Source: CAYJFX01 sp964370315
GTDB lineage: Bacteria > Spirochaetota > Spirochaetia > Treponematales > Treponemataceae
Direction of reading: 5' to 3'
NCBI GenBank assembly: GCA_964370315.1
Contig: CAYJIS010000005.1
Span: 1-62,444, forward strand
Length of the DNA: 62,444 bases
The notes beneath the pieces were generated by a model. That model was not told the origin of the DNA. It did not search any database and saw nothing but the letters and a program-made list of their open reading frames with translations. Of this stretch, positions 1 to 8,724 are shown in pieces (the stretch's first letter is position 1; each line of letters opens with the position of its first letter). The position numbers were made by a program, and so were the translations under genes.

Positions 1-17
1 TATTTCAAGATCTACCA

Positions 18-1190
18 ATGCCAGAAAAAGGCTCTAGAGTTATTGTCGGAATGTCCGGTGGTGTCGATTCAACACTCACTGCTTTACTACTTAAAGAAGC
101 AGGCTGCGAGGTTATTGGTGTCACAATGTCCAGCTGGGATAACGACCTTCCGATTCCTCCATCAGACAAAGGTTTTCGCTTTTCATGTTATGGCCCAGAC
201 GAGCAAATTGATATTAATCAATGCAAGGATTTTTGCAAATCTGAAAACATAGAATACCACGTAATTGATGTTCGAAAAGCATACCACACATATGTACTTG
301 ACTATTTTAAAAATGCTTATCGTTCTGGAAAAACGCCAAACCCATGCGTACATTGCAACCAACATGTAAAATTTGGAGCCTTACTTGATGGCGTTTCAGC
401 TATGGGTATTGATTTTGATTATTTTTGCACAGGACACTACGCTCGAATTGTTACAAGCACTAGCAGCATTGAATCATTATATAATGAAAAAGTAACATCT
501 CAAGAAAAGAGCCTTGATCTCTTTCCTCCTATGATTGCATGTGGAATAGACAACTTTAAAGACCAAGCTTATTTTTTACACAGAATTCCTTCTGATGTTT
601 TACACAAAATCAGATTTCCGCTCGGTCTTTCTACCAAAGAACAAACAAAAAGTCTAGCTCACGAGAAAAATTTATTTGCAGCATCGCGCTCTGAAAGCCA
701 AGATTTTATCCCTAGCGAATACTTAGATATAGTTTTTTCAGATAAAAAGTCTATAACTGGAGATATCATCGACATAGATGGAAAAAAACTTGGCACACAT
801 CGTGGTATAGAACATTATACAATTGGTCAGAGACGAGGTTTAGGAGTAAGCTCAAGCAAACCCCTTTATGTATACTCAATAGATGCTAAAAACAATGCCA
901 TCGTCATGGGCGACTCACAAAGCCTTTTAAAGGCATCACTCATCGCAGATAACTGGATATGGGCAGGAAATTATGCTCCAAAAGAAATATTCAAAGCAAA
1001 GGTTAAAATTCGCCTCGCTTCTAAACCCAGCATCGCTACAATTGAAGCCTTAGATCCTGATAAAGGAATCGCAAAAGAAGCAAGATATAAAATTAGTTTT
1101 GAAGAAAAACAAAGCGCAATAGCACCGGGTCAATCGGCAGTTGTCTACATAGATAATGTTGCCGTAGGTGGTGGTGTTATAACTGAATAA
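18..1190 (+). CDS. mnmA: tRNA 2-thiouridylase MnmA
   Basis: Cytoplasmic enzyme that thiolates U34 of the Lys, Glu and Gln tRNAs. The PP-loop SGGVDS lies near residue 14, and TGHYAR and the IGQRRGLG motif of the central/C-terminal domains are present; about 390 residues is normal for the family. The usual PNPDxxCN segment reads PNPCVHCN (C110, C113), giving a CxxC, while the later family motif GICFI is replaced by ESQDFI, so the second canonical catalytic cysteine (Cys199 in E. coli) is absent. The reading frame is open to the window edge and no ribosome binding site precedes this ATG, so the true start may lie upstream. It converges on the next gene with a 6-bp gap. The family call is secure. 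Confidence 0.93.
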   Translation: MPEKGSRVIVGMSGGVDSTLTALLLKEAGCEVIGVTMSSWDNDLPIPPSDKGFRFSCYGPDEQIDINQCKDFCKSENIEYHVIDVRKAYHTYVLDYFKNAYRSGKTPNPCVHCNQHVKFGALLDGVSAMGIDFDYFCTGHYARIVTSTSSIESLYNEKVTSQEKSLDLFPPMIACGIDNFKDQAYFLHRIPSDVLHKIRFPLGLSTKEQTKSLAHEKNLFAASRSESQDFIPSEYLDIVFSDKKSITGDIIDIDGKKLGTHRGIEHYTIGQRRGLGVSSSKPLYVYSIDAKNNAIVMGDSQSLLKASLIADNWIWAGNYAPKEIFKAKVKIRLASKPSIATIEALDPDKGIAKEARYKISFEEKQSAIAPGQSAVVYIDNVAVGGGVITE

Positions 1191-1196
1191 GACAAC

Positions 1197-2063
1197 TTAC
1201 TCTACCGTTATTCGAAATCTGGTTGAAGTTTGCGTTTGACCAACGTTTAAAAGTGCAATTTCTATAGTATTTACCCCACGTGAAAGAATAAGTTCTGCTA
1301 AACGCATCTTATCATTTCCAGGATAAATATCGTCAAAGTTATATCCTGTATTTCCAAAAATCATTAACTCACCATCACTTTGCCTAAGGGTGTCATAGTT
1401 GACCGTTTCTTTTACTTCCCCATTTAAGGTTACCAGTGAGTTGTGAATCATTGTCGAATCAGGCATATCCATATACAATCTATACGAACCTGCTTCTAAA
1501 ACTGCGCCATTGTACATCGGAAACTCAACTCCATTTCTGTTTACTGCAACTACATTTGCAATAACACCCCCCCTAACTTGTATCACATCGTTCATCAACA
1601 CAACAGGGTTAATGATTGTTTTCATTTGTGTATCAATAACCTGAAAATGTAATCCTTCATTACCTGACTTCCAAGCAGACTCTCCACTAATACCTATCAT
1701 ATCACCTTCAACCAAATCTCTTTCTGAAGGCTCTACACGAATATTGGTAAGATTAGAATACACAGAAATCATATCATTACTATGAGCAACAATTGCCGTG
1801 TTTCCTAAGGGAGACTCAAACCATCCCATATCTGAAATATTGTTTTTTAAGGTCATTATCAAACGTCCTCTTTCAGCAACCTTAACTTCGCTAGAGTTTG
1901 AGAAAATCACCCCACTATTAAAATTTCCTTCTCTGCTCTCAGAAAATAATACCTCAATTGGTTGAGAATCTTGCGGCCACTCAAAAGCAACAAGCGCACC
2001 TAAAGCGCAAACAAAAAGAACTATTATACTGTATATTATTCGATTTTTTATTCGTTGCTTCAC
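1197..2063 (-). CDS. Membrane-anchored LytM/M23-like protein, probably non-catalytic
   Basis: 288 residues. An N-terminal membrane segment (about 8-28) precedes an extracytoplasmic domain. Residues about 80-160 follow the M23 peptidase fold pattern (GNTAIVAHSNDMISVYSNL, then an IGISGES turn and GLHFQV). The zinc ligands look lost: the usual HxG(I/V)D segment appears as NSGVIF, and the HxH motif as GLH. A scaffold or activator role, like degenerate LytM proteins of the EnvC/NlpD type, is an inference. A GTG start is preferred because a GAGGGGA Shine-Dalgarno lies about 7 nt upstream. It is the second gene of an operon with the beta-propeller protein (18-nt gap). Confidence 0.6.
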   Translation of the reverse strand: MKQRIKNRIIYSIIVLFVCALGALVAFEWPQDSQPIEVLFSESREGNFNSGVIFSNSSEVKVAERGRLIMTLKNNISDMGWFESPLGNTAIVAHSNDMISVYSNLTNIRVEPSERDLVEGDMIGISGESAWKSGNEGLHFQVIDTQMKTIINPVVLMNDVIQVRGGVIANVVAVNRNGVEFPMYNGAVLEAGSYRLYMDMPDSTMIHNSLVTLNGEVKETVNYDTLRQSDGELMIFGNTGYNFDDIYPGNDKMRLAELILSRGVNTIEIALLNVGQTQTSTRFRITVE

Positions 2064-2081
2064 CTGACAATCCCCTCTTTT

Positions 2082-3146
2082 TTATTGTTCATTGTCGATA
2101 TAAATTTTTGATATTTTAGTATCAAAGCCTATATATATACTATCTACATCAGAGTCTAAAAACGCATTCTGCCCAGCAAAATCAAACTCTCCAACTTGGT
2201 ACATATTATTGTTAAAAATTGTTACCGTATTTTCTTCTCTGCCTTTACTTAATACAAAAAAGTATTCTCCGTTGTTTATTTCTTTTATTGTAATTATTTT
2301 TCCAATGAGGCTTATAGTCTTCGCTGTCCCTTTTTTCACATCCACTACTGTTAGCACATTGTTTTCGTTTACAAAAACATATTGATCATTTGAACTAAAC
2401 TGTATTAAACTCTGTTCAAACACAGGGTTTTCAACATATTTATGAAAAACAACTTTATTAGTATTTCCTTCAATATCTGAAACTACAATCCGCTGAGCAT
2501 CCACACCTGACAAGCAAGCTGTGTAGCGACCACTTTCAGACATTGTTGAAGCAAAGATTATTTCATACTCACTGCCTCCAGGATAATAATCTTGCACAAT
2601 ATCGCCCTCAAGAGAAAAAGCGGTAATATTACCATCAGCATACCCCACAATTACTCCCTTTGAGTTTGAATAAAAGGAAGTGATGGGAGCATAGTTTTCG
2701 TACGACCACACAACATCTCCATTTTCATTATACATAGAAAAAGAATTTCCAGTTGGTGCAAATAAAAATATCCTCTCATCATCAAAATACGGAAAGCCCA
2801 CATCGCTGATAAGTGATTTTTTCAACCCATCAGGCCCTAACACCTCTACTTCTTGTACATCAGGTGAAAAAACAGCCATGTAGTCACTCGAAATAACACC
2901 CTTTTGCTCTATCGATTGCACAAAAGAAAGCAAGCCACTACTAGTGTAATATCCCATTCTATTACCAAGTTTAAAAGGCTTCGTATTAAGCCCACTTGAA
3001 GTTAGAGATTGTTGGGTTATATCAATTGTCCACTCTGGTACCAGCTGGATGGCGTTTTTGGGTTGTTTTGCGGCAAAAAGCATATATGCTAGAGCAAAAA
3101 TTATTAAAAATCCTGCTATTGGAAACCTTTTATTCTTCTTTTTCAT
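2082..3146 (-). CDS. Membrane-anchored beta-propeller-like protein
   Basis: 354 residues, with a single N-terminal membrane anchor (about 8-26, FPIAGFLIIFALAYMLF) and a long extracytoplasmic part of repeated beta-strand segments such as VVWSYENYAPI and ITAFSLEGDIV, which resemble WD40/PQQ propeller blades. No catalytic motif is seen. It is first gene of an operon with the degenerate LytM protein, so an envelope or cell-wall role is plausible but unproven. No Shine-Dalgarno is visible; a TTGACT/TATAAC promoter would leave a leader of only about 4 nt. The exact family is not recognised. Confidence 0.6.
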   Translation of the reverse strand: MKKKNKRFPIAGFLIIFALAYMLFAAKQPKNAIQLVPEWTIDITQQSLTSSGLNTKPFKLGNRMGYYTSSGLLSFVQSIEQKGVISSDYMAVFSPDVQEVEVLGPDGLKKSLISDVGFPYFDDERIFLFAPTGNSFSMYNENGDVVWSYENYAPITSFYSNSKGVIVGYADGNITAFSLEGDIVQDYYPGGSEYEIIFASTMSESGRYTACLSGVDAQRIVVSDIEGNTNKVVFHKYVENPVFEQSLIQFSSNDQYVFVNENNVLTVVDVKKGTAKTISLIGKIITIKEINNGEYFFVLSKGREENTVTIFNNNMYQVGEFDFAGQNAFLDSDVDSIYIGFDTKISKIYIDNEQ

Positions 3147-3156
3147 ACGATTATAT

Positions 3157-3184
3157 GTTATAATAGAGTCGCCTTGCTAGTCAA
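3157..3184. promoter_or_regulatory. Overlapping divergent promoters (cdd / propeller operon)
   Basis: On the plus strand, TGT-TATAAT (3156-3164) is an extended -10 for cdd, with a leader of about 47 nt that contains a Shine-Dalgarno. On the minus strand, TTGACT (3179-3184) and TATAAC (3157-3162) are spaced 16 bp and drive the propeller gene. The two -10 elements share bases, so only one promoter can be occupied at a time. Assigned by eye. Confidence 0.45.
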
Positions 3185-3217
3185 GGGGCAAACACACATT
3201 CTTTTCGGAGGCTTTCA

Positions 3218-3619
3218 ATGACTATTACTGAATTATACGACATTGCGTTTAATGTTGCAAAAAATTCCTATTCCCCTTATTCAAATTTTCCAGTGGGAGC
3301 TGCCTTTTTAATGGAGGACGGCACGGTAATCACTGGTGTTAATGTCGAAAACAGATCTTTTGGAGCAACCAACTGCGCAGAAAGAACTGGCATCTTCACC
3401 TTTGTCACTCAAGGATACAAAACATTTAAGGCACTTGCAATTGCAACTCCCTCAGCATCATACCCAGTTAGTCCATGTGGAATTTGCAGACAGGTGCTTT
3501 CCGAGTTTGCAAGTGCTGACACACCTCTTTGCTTTGGAAATTCAAAAGAAAACTTAGTGCACTCAACCGTAGGAGAAATTTTCCCCTTTGATGCACTACA
3601 TGAGCTCGCAAAGAAATAA
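3218..3619 (+). CDS. cdd: Cytidine deaminase
   Basis: Deaminates cytidine and deoxycytidine to uridine and deoxyuridine in pyrimidine salvage. At 133 residues it is a typical small tetrameric Cdd. Zinc ligands C53 (in NCAERT), C87 and C90 (PCGICRQ) and the catalytic glutamate E55 are all present, as is the substrate segment NVENRSFG. CGGAGG about 7 nt before the ATG fixes the start. It is transcribed alone, divergently from the envelope operon. High certainty. Confidence 0.96.
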   Translation: MTITELYDIAFNVAKNSYSPYSNFPVGAAFLMEDGTVITGVNVENRSFGATNCAERTGIFTFVTQGYKTFKALAIATPSASYPVSPCGICRQVLSEFASADTPLCFGNSKENLVHSTVGEIFPFDALHELAKK

Positions 3620-3671
3620 TAACAAAGAGCAAACTGTTTTTTAATAAGAATAAAAATCGCAAAAGAACATC

Positions 3672-3704
3672 TTGACAAAAAGTCATAAATTTTGCAAAAT
3701 GTTC
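3672..3704 (+). promoter_or_regulatory. Promoter with nested dyads before the HTH-EIIA gene
   Basis: TTGACA (3672-3677) and CAAAAT (3695-3700) are spaced 17 bp. TGAC-AAAAA-GTCA (3673-3685) overlaps the -35, and GAACAT (3665-3670) pairs with ATGTTC (3699-3704) around the promoter. These may be operators for autoregulation by the HTH domain, which is an inference. Confidence 0.4.
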
Positions 3705-3775
3705 AAACCTTTTCGTAGCTTTTCAATTTAAAAATAGGACAGCAGACCAATAAACAAGCGCACAGGAGTCAAAAC

Positions 3776-4438
3776 ATGGAAGACGATATTCTAACTATTG
3801 AAGAAGTAGCTAAATACTTACGTGTTTCAGAAAGAACAGTATATGACTGGGCCCAAAAAGGGGAAATACCCTCTGGAAAAATAGGAACAGCATGGAGATT
3901 CAAAAAAGCAGAAATAGAAAAGTGGGTTAATGAACGCCTTAGTTCATCGTCAAAAATTTCTACCTCTTCAAATCCTGTGCAAATAAAAAACATACTGTCC
4001 CCTGACAGAATTGTTTTTCTCAATCACTCAACAAAAAGAGATGCTCTTATTGAACTATCTAATACTCTCGCTACTGCCCCGCAAATAAAAAGTGTCGAAG
4101 AGCTTTCAAATGAAATAATCAAGCGAGAAGAGCTTATGTCTACTGCAATTGGGCGCAGCATCGCTATCCCCCATGTTAGACTATCTTCCGTTACAGATCT
4201 TGTAATGGCCGTTGGCATTAGCAAAGTTGAAATAATTGATTTTCAAACGATTGATGATGAACCTGTTCGCCTTCTTTTTATGATTGCTGCAGCATACAAT
4301 CAACATGCCCAATATTTACAAACGCTATCTTTTTTTAGTTCAAAACTAAAAAACAGAGAATTACGAGATGGATTGCTTCAATCAGAAGATGCTACAGCTG
4401 CATATTCTCTTTTACTGGATTCTGTAGGCCTAATATAA
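3776..4438 (+). CDS. HTH-PTS EIIA (PtsN-like) fusion regulator
   Basis: 220 residues. Residues 5-55 form an excisionase/MerR-like DNA-binding domain (LTIEEVAKYLRVSERTVYDW, then the wing GTAWRFKKAEI). After a serine-rich linker, residues about 75-215 form a mannitol/fructose-type EIIA domain. The phosphorylation site is intact, with H133 in AIPHVR. The architecture suggests a transcription factor whose activity follows phosphorylation by HPr or an EI-type donor, linking carbon or nitrogen status to transcription; the target genes are unknown. No PTS permease is nearby. The start is supported by AGGAG about 10 nt upstream. The 3' end is 3 bp from the convergent neighbour. Confidence 0.85.
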   Translation: MEDDILTIEEVAKYLRVSERTVYDWAQKGEIPSGKIGTAWRFKKAEIEKWVNERLSSSSKISTSSNPVQIKNILSPDRIVFLNHSTKRDALIELSNTLATAPQIKSVEELSNEIIKREELMSTAIGRSIAIPHVRLSSVTDLVMAVGISKVEIIDFQTIDDEPVRLLFMIAAAYNQHAQYLQTLSFFSSKLKNRELRDGLLQSEDATAAYSLLLDSVGLI

Positions 4439-4441
4439 GAC

Positions 4442-5605
4442 CTACAGACCATTTATACCAATCCACTTTGATATTTCACTAAACTCTTGTGGAACAAGCC
4501 CCAATGCAACAGGTGCAGTTGTCTCTCCTAGTAAATAGCTCGTCCCGTTATGAGATAAACGAGCGCCAGGACCTTCTATTGCAATCCCAAAAAACGCATG
4601 TGAATACTCTCTCGAAACAAACAACATTGTATCATAACGCATTTGATTCATAATTACAGCAAGCAACAACGCTCGACTATCACAATCAGATCCCTTCCCT
4701 GCTATTATGGCGTTTAAAGAAACAAAATCAGTGCCAAGTGGTATTCGAAGGTATTCAAAATTTTGTACCCACGTCAATAATATTTGTGTCAAATTCGTAT
4801 CGAAATTTTCTGGATCATTCTTTTCTAAATCTAGATACAATGCGTTATAGAGAGAAAAAGAAAATCTCTCAAGCCTTTTATAAGAGTCACGATAAACTAT
4901 ACGATAAAAGCGTTGCCATGCTTCTTGCCAATAATCCGTTTGCGAAAAAAATACCAATATGTCATACTCTCTTTGTATAACATACTCGCTTGCCTTCACA
5001 TCAACTTTATCCATCACGCCTTCAACCGTTATCCCATTTATCTCTGTGGTTATTGTAATATCTCCCTCATTTTCAAACTCATAGCGAGTAAGAATGCCTG
5101 CTTCAAAATGAGAACCTCTATCAATACCAATAGAATCTAACGCCGAAACAATAATACTCTCATACTGTGAAAATACATTTTTAGGAGCATATGCTATACA
5201 AACCGTCACTCCTTTCTCTTCAGGCAGAACAACACTTACAGCCCAACCTGCATAATCTACACCACCATGTTGCATCAAAAAACTACCTACTTCATTATCG
5301 TTATTACGCCACCTGACAGAATGTGTTTCGCCTTGTACGTTCAAACTCTTGTACGAAGCAGTTAGAGCTTGTTTTGCTGTCGTATAGCGCTCTTTTTCAT
5401 ATGAGGCTATAAGCAATGATACAGGCACTAATGAATGGTCAAATTGAAAATGAGAAGATCCTTGCTGCGATGAAAGGACAAACCCTTCGGGCAAATCCAG
5501 TGTATAGCCCCAGTAAGAGGATTGCAATTGCTCTGCACACAATGGAATAAGACTTGCGATAAAAAGAAGCATTATACTTACTATTGTTTTTAATAATTGT
5601 TTCAT
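4442..5605 (-). CDS. Exported transglutaminase-like protein
   Basis: 387 residues from the internal ATG at 5605, which has AGGTGG upstream and begins a clean signal peptide (MKQLLKTIVSIMLLF...LCAEQ). The C-terminal quarter has the transglutaminase/papain-like pattern: C308 in DCDSRALLL and H336 in YSHAFFG, so the Cys-His pair is present. The N-terminal half (PsbP- or lipoprotein-like beta region) is not recognised. Probably a periplasmic cysteine peptidase or peptide-modifying enzyme. A longer frame extends to 5683, but it runs over the rluA promoter and lacks a ribosome binding site. Confidence 0.7.
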   Translation of the reverse strand: MKQLLKTIVSIMLLFIASLIPLCAEQLQSSYWGYTLDLPEGFVLSSQQGSSHFQFDHSLVPVSLLIASYEKERYTTAKQALTASYKSLNVQGETHSVRWRNNDNEVGSFLMQHGGVDYAGWAVSVVLPEEKGVTVCIAYAPKNVFSQYESIIVSALDSIGIDRGSHFEAGILTRYEFENEGDITITTEINGITVEGVMDKVDVKASEYVIQREYDILVFFSQTDYWQEAWQRFYRIVYRDSYKRLERFSFSLYNALYLDLEKNDPENFDTNLTQILLTWVQNFEYLRIPLGTDFVSLNAIIAGKGSDCDSRALLLAVIMNQMRYDTMLFVSREYSHAFFGIAIEGPGARLSHNGTSYLLGETTAPVALGLVPQEFSEISKWIGINGL

Positions 5606-5631
5606 GTATCCACCTTTTCTAAATCCTATGC

Positions 5632-5660
5632 TTGAAGATTTTAAAAATTTGCTATATAGT
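5632..5660 (+). promoter_or_regulatory. Leaderless-type promoter of the RluA-family gene
   Basis: TTGAAG (5632-5637), a 17-bp spacer and TATAGT (5655-5660). Only 7 nt separate the -10 from the ATG at 5668, so transcription would start at or next to the start codon. No Shine-Dalgarno is present. Confidence 0.6.
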
Positions 5661-5667
5661 ATATCGG

Positions 5668-6405
5668 ATGAATAAGATTCCAATTGTATATGAAAATGAA
5701 GATATTTATATTATAAATAAACCTTCTGGCCTTGCCAGTCAAGGAGGCAAGGGCCTTGTTCAAAGTGTAGATGTAAACCTTGAAAAACAAGTTGGTAAAA
5801 AAGTGCACTTAGTTCATAGATTAGATAAAGATACCGAAGGCCTTCTTGTTGTTGCTAAAAATCCCCAAAGTGCACACACATGGACAAGCATAATAAGCTC
5901 GAAGGAAATTCAAAAAGAATATTATGCTATTTGCCTTGGATCCTTTAGAAATAAAAGTGGTGAAATAACACAAAGCATTGATTATAAAGGCATTAAAAAA
6001 ACCGCTTTCACACGCTACTCTATTGAAAAAACAATACTCCTTCCTCTAAAACAAGATGATATAAATGTTTTGGAGGAAATACAGCTGTCTTTAGTAAAGA
6101 TACAACTTGGTAGTGGACGCATGCACCAAATAAGAATACACTTATCACAGAACGGAAACCCCATAGTTGCAGATGACAAATATGGAGACTTTAAATTAAA
6201 CAAATTACTAAAAAAACAACATGGAATAAAAAAACTTCACCTTGCAGCATGCAAGCTTGAAATCCCACACAAATATCTATCTGACACTGTTTTAGACAAA
6301 AACAACAAAAAAACTACATTCTCTCTAAGCAACCCGCTTTCAATCACCATAGAGATACCAAACTATATGCAAAAAACTTTGCAAGTTTCTTCTAAAACCT
6401 ATTGA
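5668..6405 (+). CDS. RluA-family pseudouridine synthase
   Basis: Converts specific uridines in rRNA (or tRNA) to pseudouridine. 245 residues with the family signature HRLDKDTEGLLVVAKN; the catalytic aspartate is D53. The RMHQIRIHLSQNGNPIVADDKYG block is also typical. There is no N-terminal S4 domain, so it resembles the short RluA/RluC-like stand-alone enzymes; the exact target base cannot be told. Start chosen at 5668, where homology begins (MNKIPIVYENEDIYIINKP) and which sits 7 nt after a good promoter. Confidence 0.85.
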   Translation: MNKIPIVYENEDIYIINKPSGLASQGGKGLVQSVDVNLEKQVGKKVHLVHRLDKDTEGLLVVAKNPQSAHTWTSIISSKEIQKEYYAICLGSFRNKSGEITQSIDYKGIKKTAFTRYSIEKTILLPLKQDDINVLEEIQLSLVKIQLGSGRMHQIRIHLSQNGNPIVADDKYGDFKLNKLLKKQHGIKKLHLAACKLEIPHKYLSDTVLDKNNKKTTFSLSNPLSITIEIPNYMQKTLQVSSKTY

Positions 6406-6451
6406 CACAAGTTGCAATAAGGTTCATCATAAGGTAGGAAGGAAGAGGCGT

Positions 6452-7111
6452 ATGGAAAAAAATGATTTAACCCGTTCGTATCTAGAAACACTATCATCAA
6501 ATGACCTAATTGCATTGGGCGATGATTATGGGATTGACATACCGGAAAATCTCTCTCGTCGTTATGTTATTACTGAAATTTTGGATTTAGTTGGAGAGCA
6601 AGTTGCCCCAGACACAAAAGGACAGGAGACATCTACTGACACTGAAATTCTTGAAATACCCTTTTCTTACAACGAAAATAAAATTGTTGCAGTATTACGA
6701 AATCCGGCTTGGTGCTATGTAACTTGGGATTTTAACAAAGATGAATTATTGGAAGCAATGGAAGACTCATCTTTTGAGAACCTTGTTATTCGACTTTTAT
6801 ACTATAAAAGTGCAACGACAAATGATGTTAGTGAAACATTTGACATACAAATAAACGCTACTGAAAAAGAGCAATTTATTTTGTTATCATCGGAATATGC
6901 CTCATTTGCTGTTTCTCTCATAGTTACATTTGATGACAAAGCTGCTAAAGTTTTAGCAAGTTCACATAGGGTAGATAAACCTATGCTAGCGGTAGACATT
7001 AGCCTGTCAGGTCTTCAAAAAACATTTACACCAATTCAAACATTATCGGGATTACCAGCAATTTTAAAAACACACTATAATGAACACCGACATTCATTTG
7101 TAAGAGTTTAA
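6452..7111 (+). CDS. DUF4912 domain protein
   Basis: 219 residues, soluble. The N-terminal about 45 residues resemble a short helical SAP/Rho-N-like segment (NDLIALGDDYGIDIPENLSRRYVITEIL). Residues about 65-150 match DUF4912 by the hallmark VLRNPAWCYVTWDF. It is followed after 7 nt by a GH57-type protein; this pairing is one I associate with treponemes and suggests a carbohydrate- or envelope-linked role. Strong AGGAAGGAAGAGG Shine-Dalgarno. Molecular function unknown. Confidence 0.75.
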   Translation: MEKNDLTRSYLETLSSNDLIALGDDYGIDIPENLSRRYVITEILDLVGEQVAPDTKGQETSTDTEILEIPFSYNENKIVAVLRNPAWCYVTWDFNKDELLEAMEDSSFENLVIRLLYYKSATTNDVSETFDIQINATEKEQFILLSSEYASFAVSLIVTFDDKAAKVLASSHRVDKPMLAVDISLSGLQKTFTPIQTLSGLPAILKTHYNEHRHSFVRV

Positions 7112-7118
7112 TAAAATT

Positions 7119-8714
7119 ATGACACGAAAAAAAACAACACATTCACTTGCACTTTGCATTGTGCTACATCAACCAAATTTAGCGGCAGCAGAACAGGATG
7201 CAAGCGTCGTTCAAGCTGCTTGGAACAACACACTCTTTCCCGCTATAACTGATACATACATTCCTCTTTTGCGCATGTTTGATTCACTTGCAAAAAAAGA
7301 CATTTCGTTTAAAATAAACATGGTTATTTCGCCTACCTTATGTTCTATGTTAGATGATTATATTATCCAAGAACATTATACATTATGGCTTGAAAATCTT
7401 ATTGAATTGGGTGAAAAAGAATTAATAAAAACTAAAAACAACGAAGAAGAGAACGCTTTAGCAAAGTTATATTTAAAAAATCTAAAACAAACATACTCCT
7501 ACTTTGCAGGCATCACACAAGGAACCCTCTTACTTAAATTTTCAGAACATGCAAGTGCAGGAAGAATCGAACTATTGGGAACAACATTAGAACATTGTTA
7601 TCTTCCGCATTACGCACAATACCCTGAATTAATTAATGCCCACATAGAAGCAGGGTTGAGTGCTCATAAGGCTTTTTTTGGCTCAGCACCTGATGGATTT
7701 TGGCTTCCTTTTATGGGATACGCACCAACAATTGAAGATAGCATACGTAAGTATGGCTTTAACTATACTATTCTTAATACCCACGGATTTCTTTTTGCAA
7801 ACCCAGAACCACCGAAAGGTATTTTTTCTCCAGCTCGATGTATGAACTTACTGACTGTTTTTGCACACGACAAAATTGGAAAGGAAAAAATATTCGGGCC
7901 AACTGGATACAGCCGAAATCCTATTTATAGAGATCAAAACAGAGACTTAGGTTTCGAAGCAAACATAGATGACTTACAAATGTTTTTTAAAAAAGACCAA
8001 GCACGTTATGCAACAGGGTTTAAGTATTGGTCTCAAAAAACTCCGCATACATTATATAACGAGGAAAAAGCATTACAACAGGCAAGCATTGACGCCCAAG
8101 ACTTTGTAGACCAAGCTTTAACTAGATTAAATAGCGCCTCTGAAGAACTTCAAGGCGAAAAAACTTCATTAGTTTGCGTTCTTGATGATCAAGATTTAGG
8201 GCAAACGTGGCATGAAGGCATTATCTGGTTAACTGAAGTAATTAAAAATATTGAAGAAAAAGCTAATATCACTAGTGTTATGTTATCTGACTTAATCGAT
8301 CCTAAAGAAGAACTTCCAAAAACGCAATTTTTTATGAGTTCAAGTGAAGGTAGTGGTTATGCAGAAAATCTTCTTGATAAAACTAATAGCTGGATTTACC
8401 ACTCCAATTTAAAGTCAGTTGAACGGATGATTGAACTTTCCCACCGTTTCCCCAATGATACAGGCTTAAAAGAAAGAGCCTTAAACCTTGCTGCAAGGGA
8501 AATACTTTTTGCAACCTCATCAGACTGGGCAAAAATGGCACAAAATGCAAGTAAAGGCGATGAACTAGATTTACATATCCAAAGCATTTTGGATTTCTCT
8601 ACGATTTTCGATTCTTTGGGAGCAAGCAATATTAGCACTAAGTGGCTTACTCAGGCTGAAAAAAGATATCCATTTTTTGCATGGACTAATTATCGTATTT
8701 TTTGCAAAAAATAA
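7119..8714 (+). CDS. GH57-family protein lacking the catalytic glutamate
   Basis: 531 residues with the (beta/alpha)7-barrel family pattern of GH57 alpha-glucan branching/amylase-type enzymes. HQP (about residues 17-19) is motif 1, and GFWLPFMGY corresponds to the motif normally read as GFWLPExxY, which carries the nucleophile. Here Phe replaces that Glu. The acid/base motif survives partly as LDDQDLGQTWHEG (Asp kept, with E to Q and H to Q relative to the usual form). It may be a carbohydrate-binding or regulatory pseudo-enzyme. No Shine-Dalgarno is visible and the ATG lies 7 nt after the upstream stop, so translation is probably coupled to the DUF4912 gene. Confidence 0.72.
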   Translation: MTRKKTTHSLALCIVLHQPNLAAAEQDASVVQAAWNNTLFPAITDTYIPLLRMFDSLAKKDISFKINMVISPTLCSMLDDYIIQEHYTLWLENLIELGEKELIKTKNNEEENALAKLYLKNLKQTYSYFAGITQGTLLLKFSEHASAGRIELLGTTLEHCYLPHYAQYPELINAHIEAGLSAHKAFFGSAPDGFWLPFMGYAPTIEDSIRKYGFNYTILNTHGFLFANPEPPKGIFSPARCMNLLTVFAHDKIGKEKIFGPTGYSRNPIYRDQNRDLGFEANIDDLQMFFKKDQARYATGFKYWSQKTPHTLYNEEKALQQASIDAQDFVDQALTRLNSASEELQGEKTSLVCVLDDQDLGQTWHEGIIWLTEVIKNIEEKANITSVMLSDLIDPKEELPKTQFFMSSSEGSGYAENLLDKTNSWIYHSNLKSVERMIELSHRFPNDTGLKERALNLAAREILFATSSDWAKMAQNASKGDELDLHIQSILDFSTIFDSLGASNISTKWLTQAEKRYPFFAWTNYRIFCKK

Positions 8715-8724
8715 TTATCCTGCC

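Noticed and set aside
5606..5683. Longer N-terminus of the transglutaminase-like protein
   Set aside because: It would remove the clean signal peptide and run through the divergent rluA promoter. The ATG at 5605 has AGGTGG.
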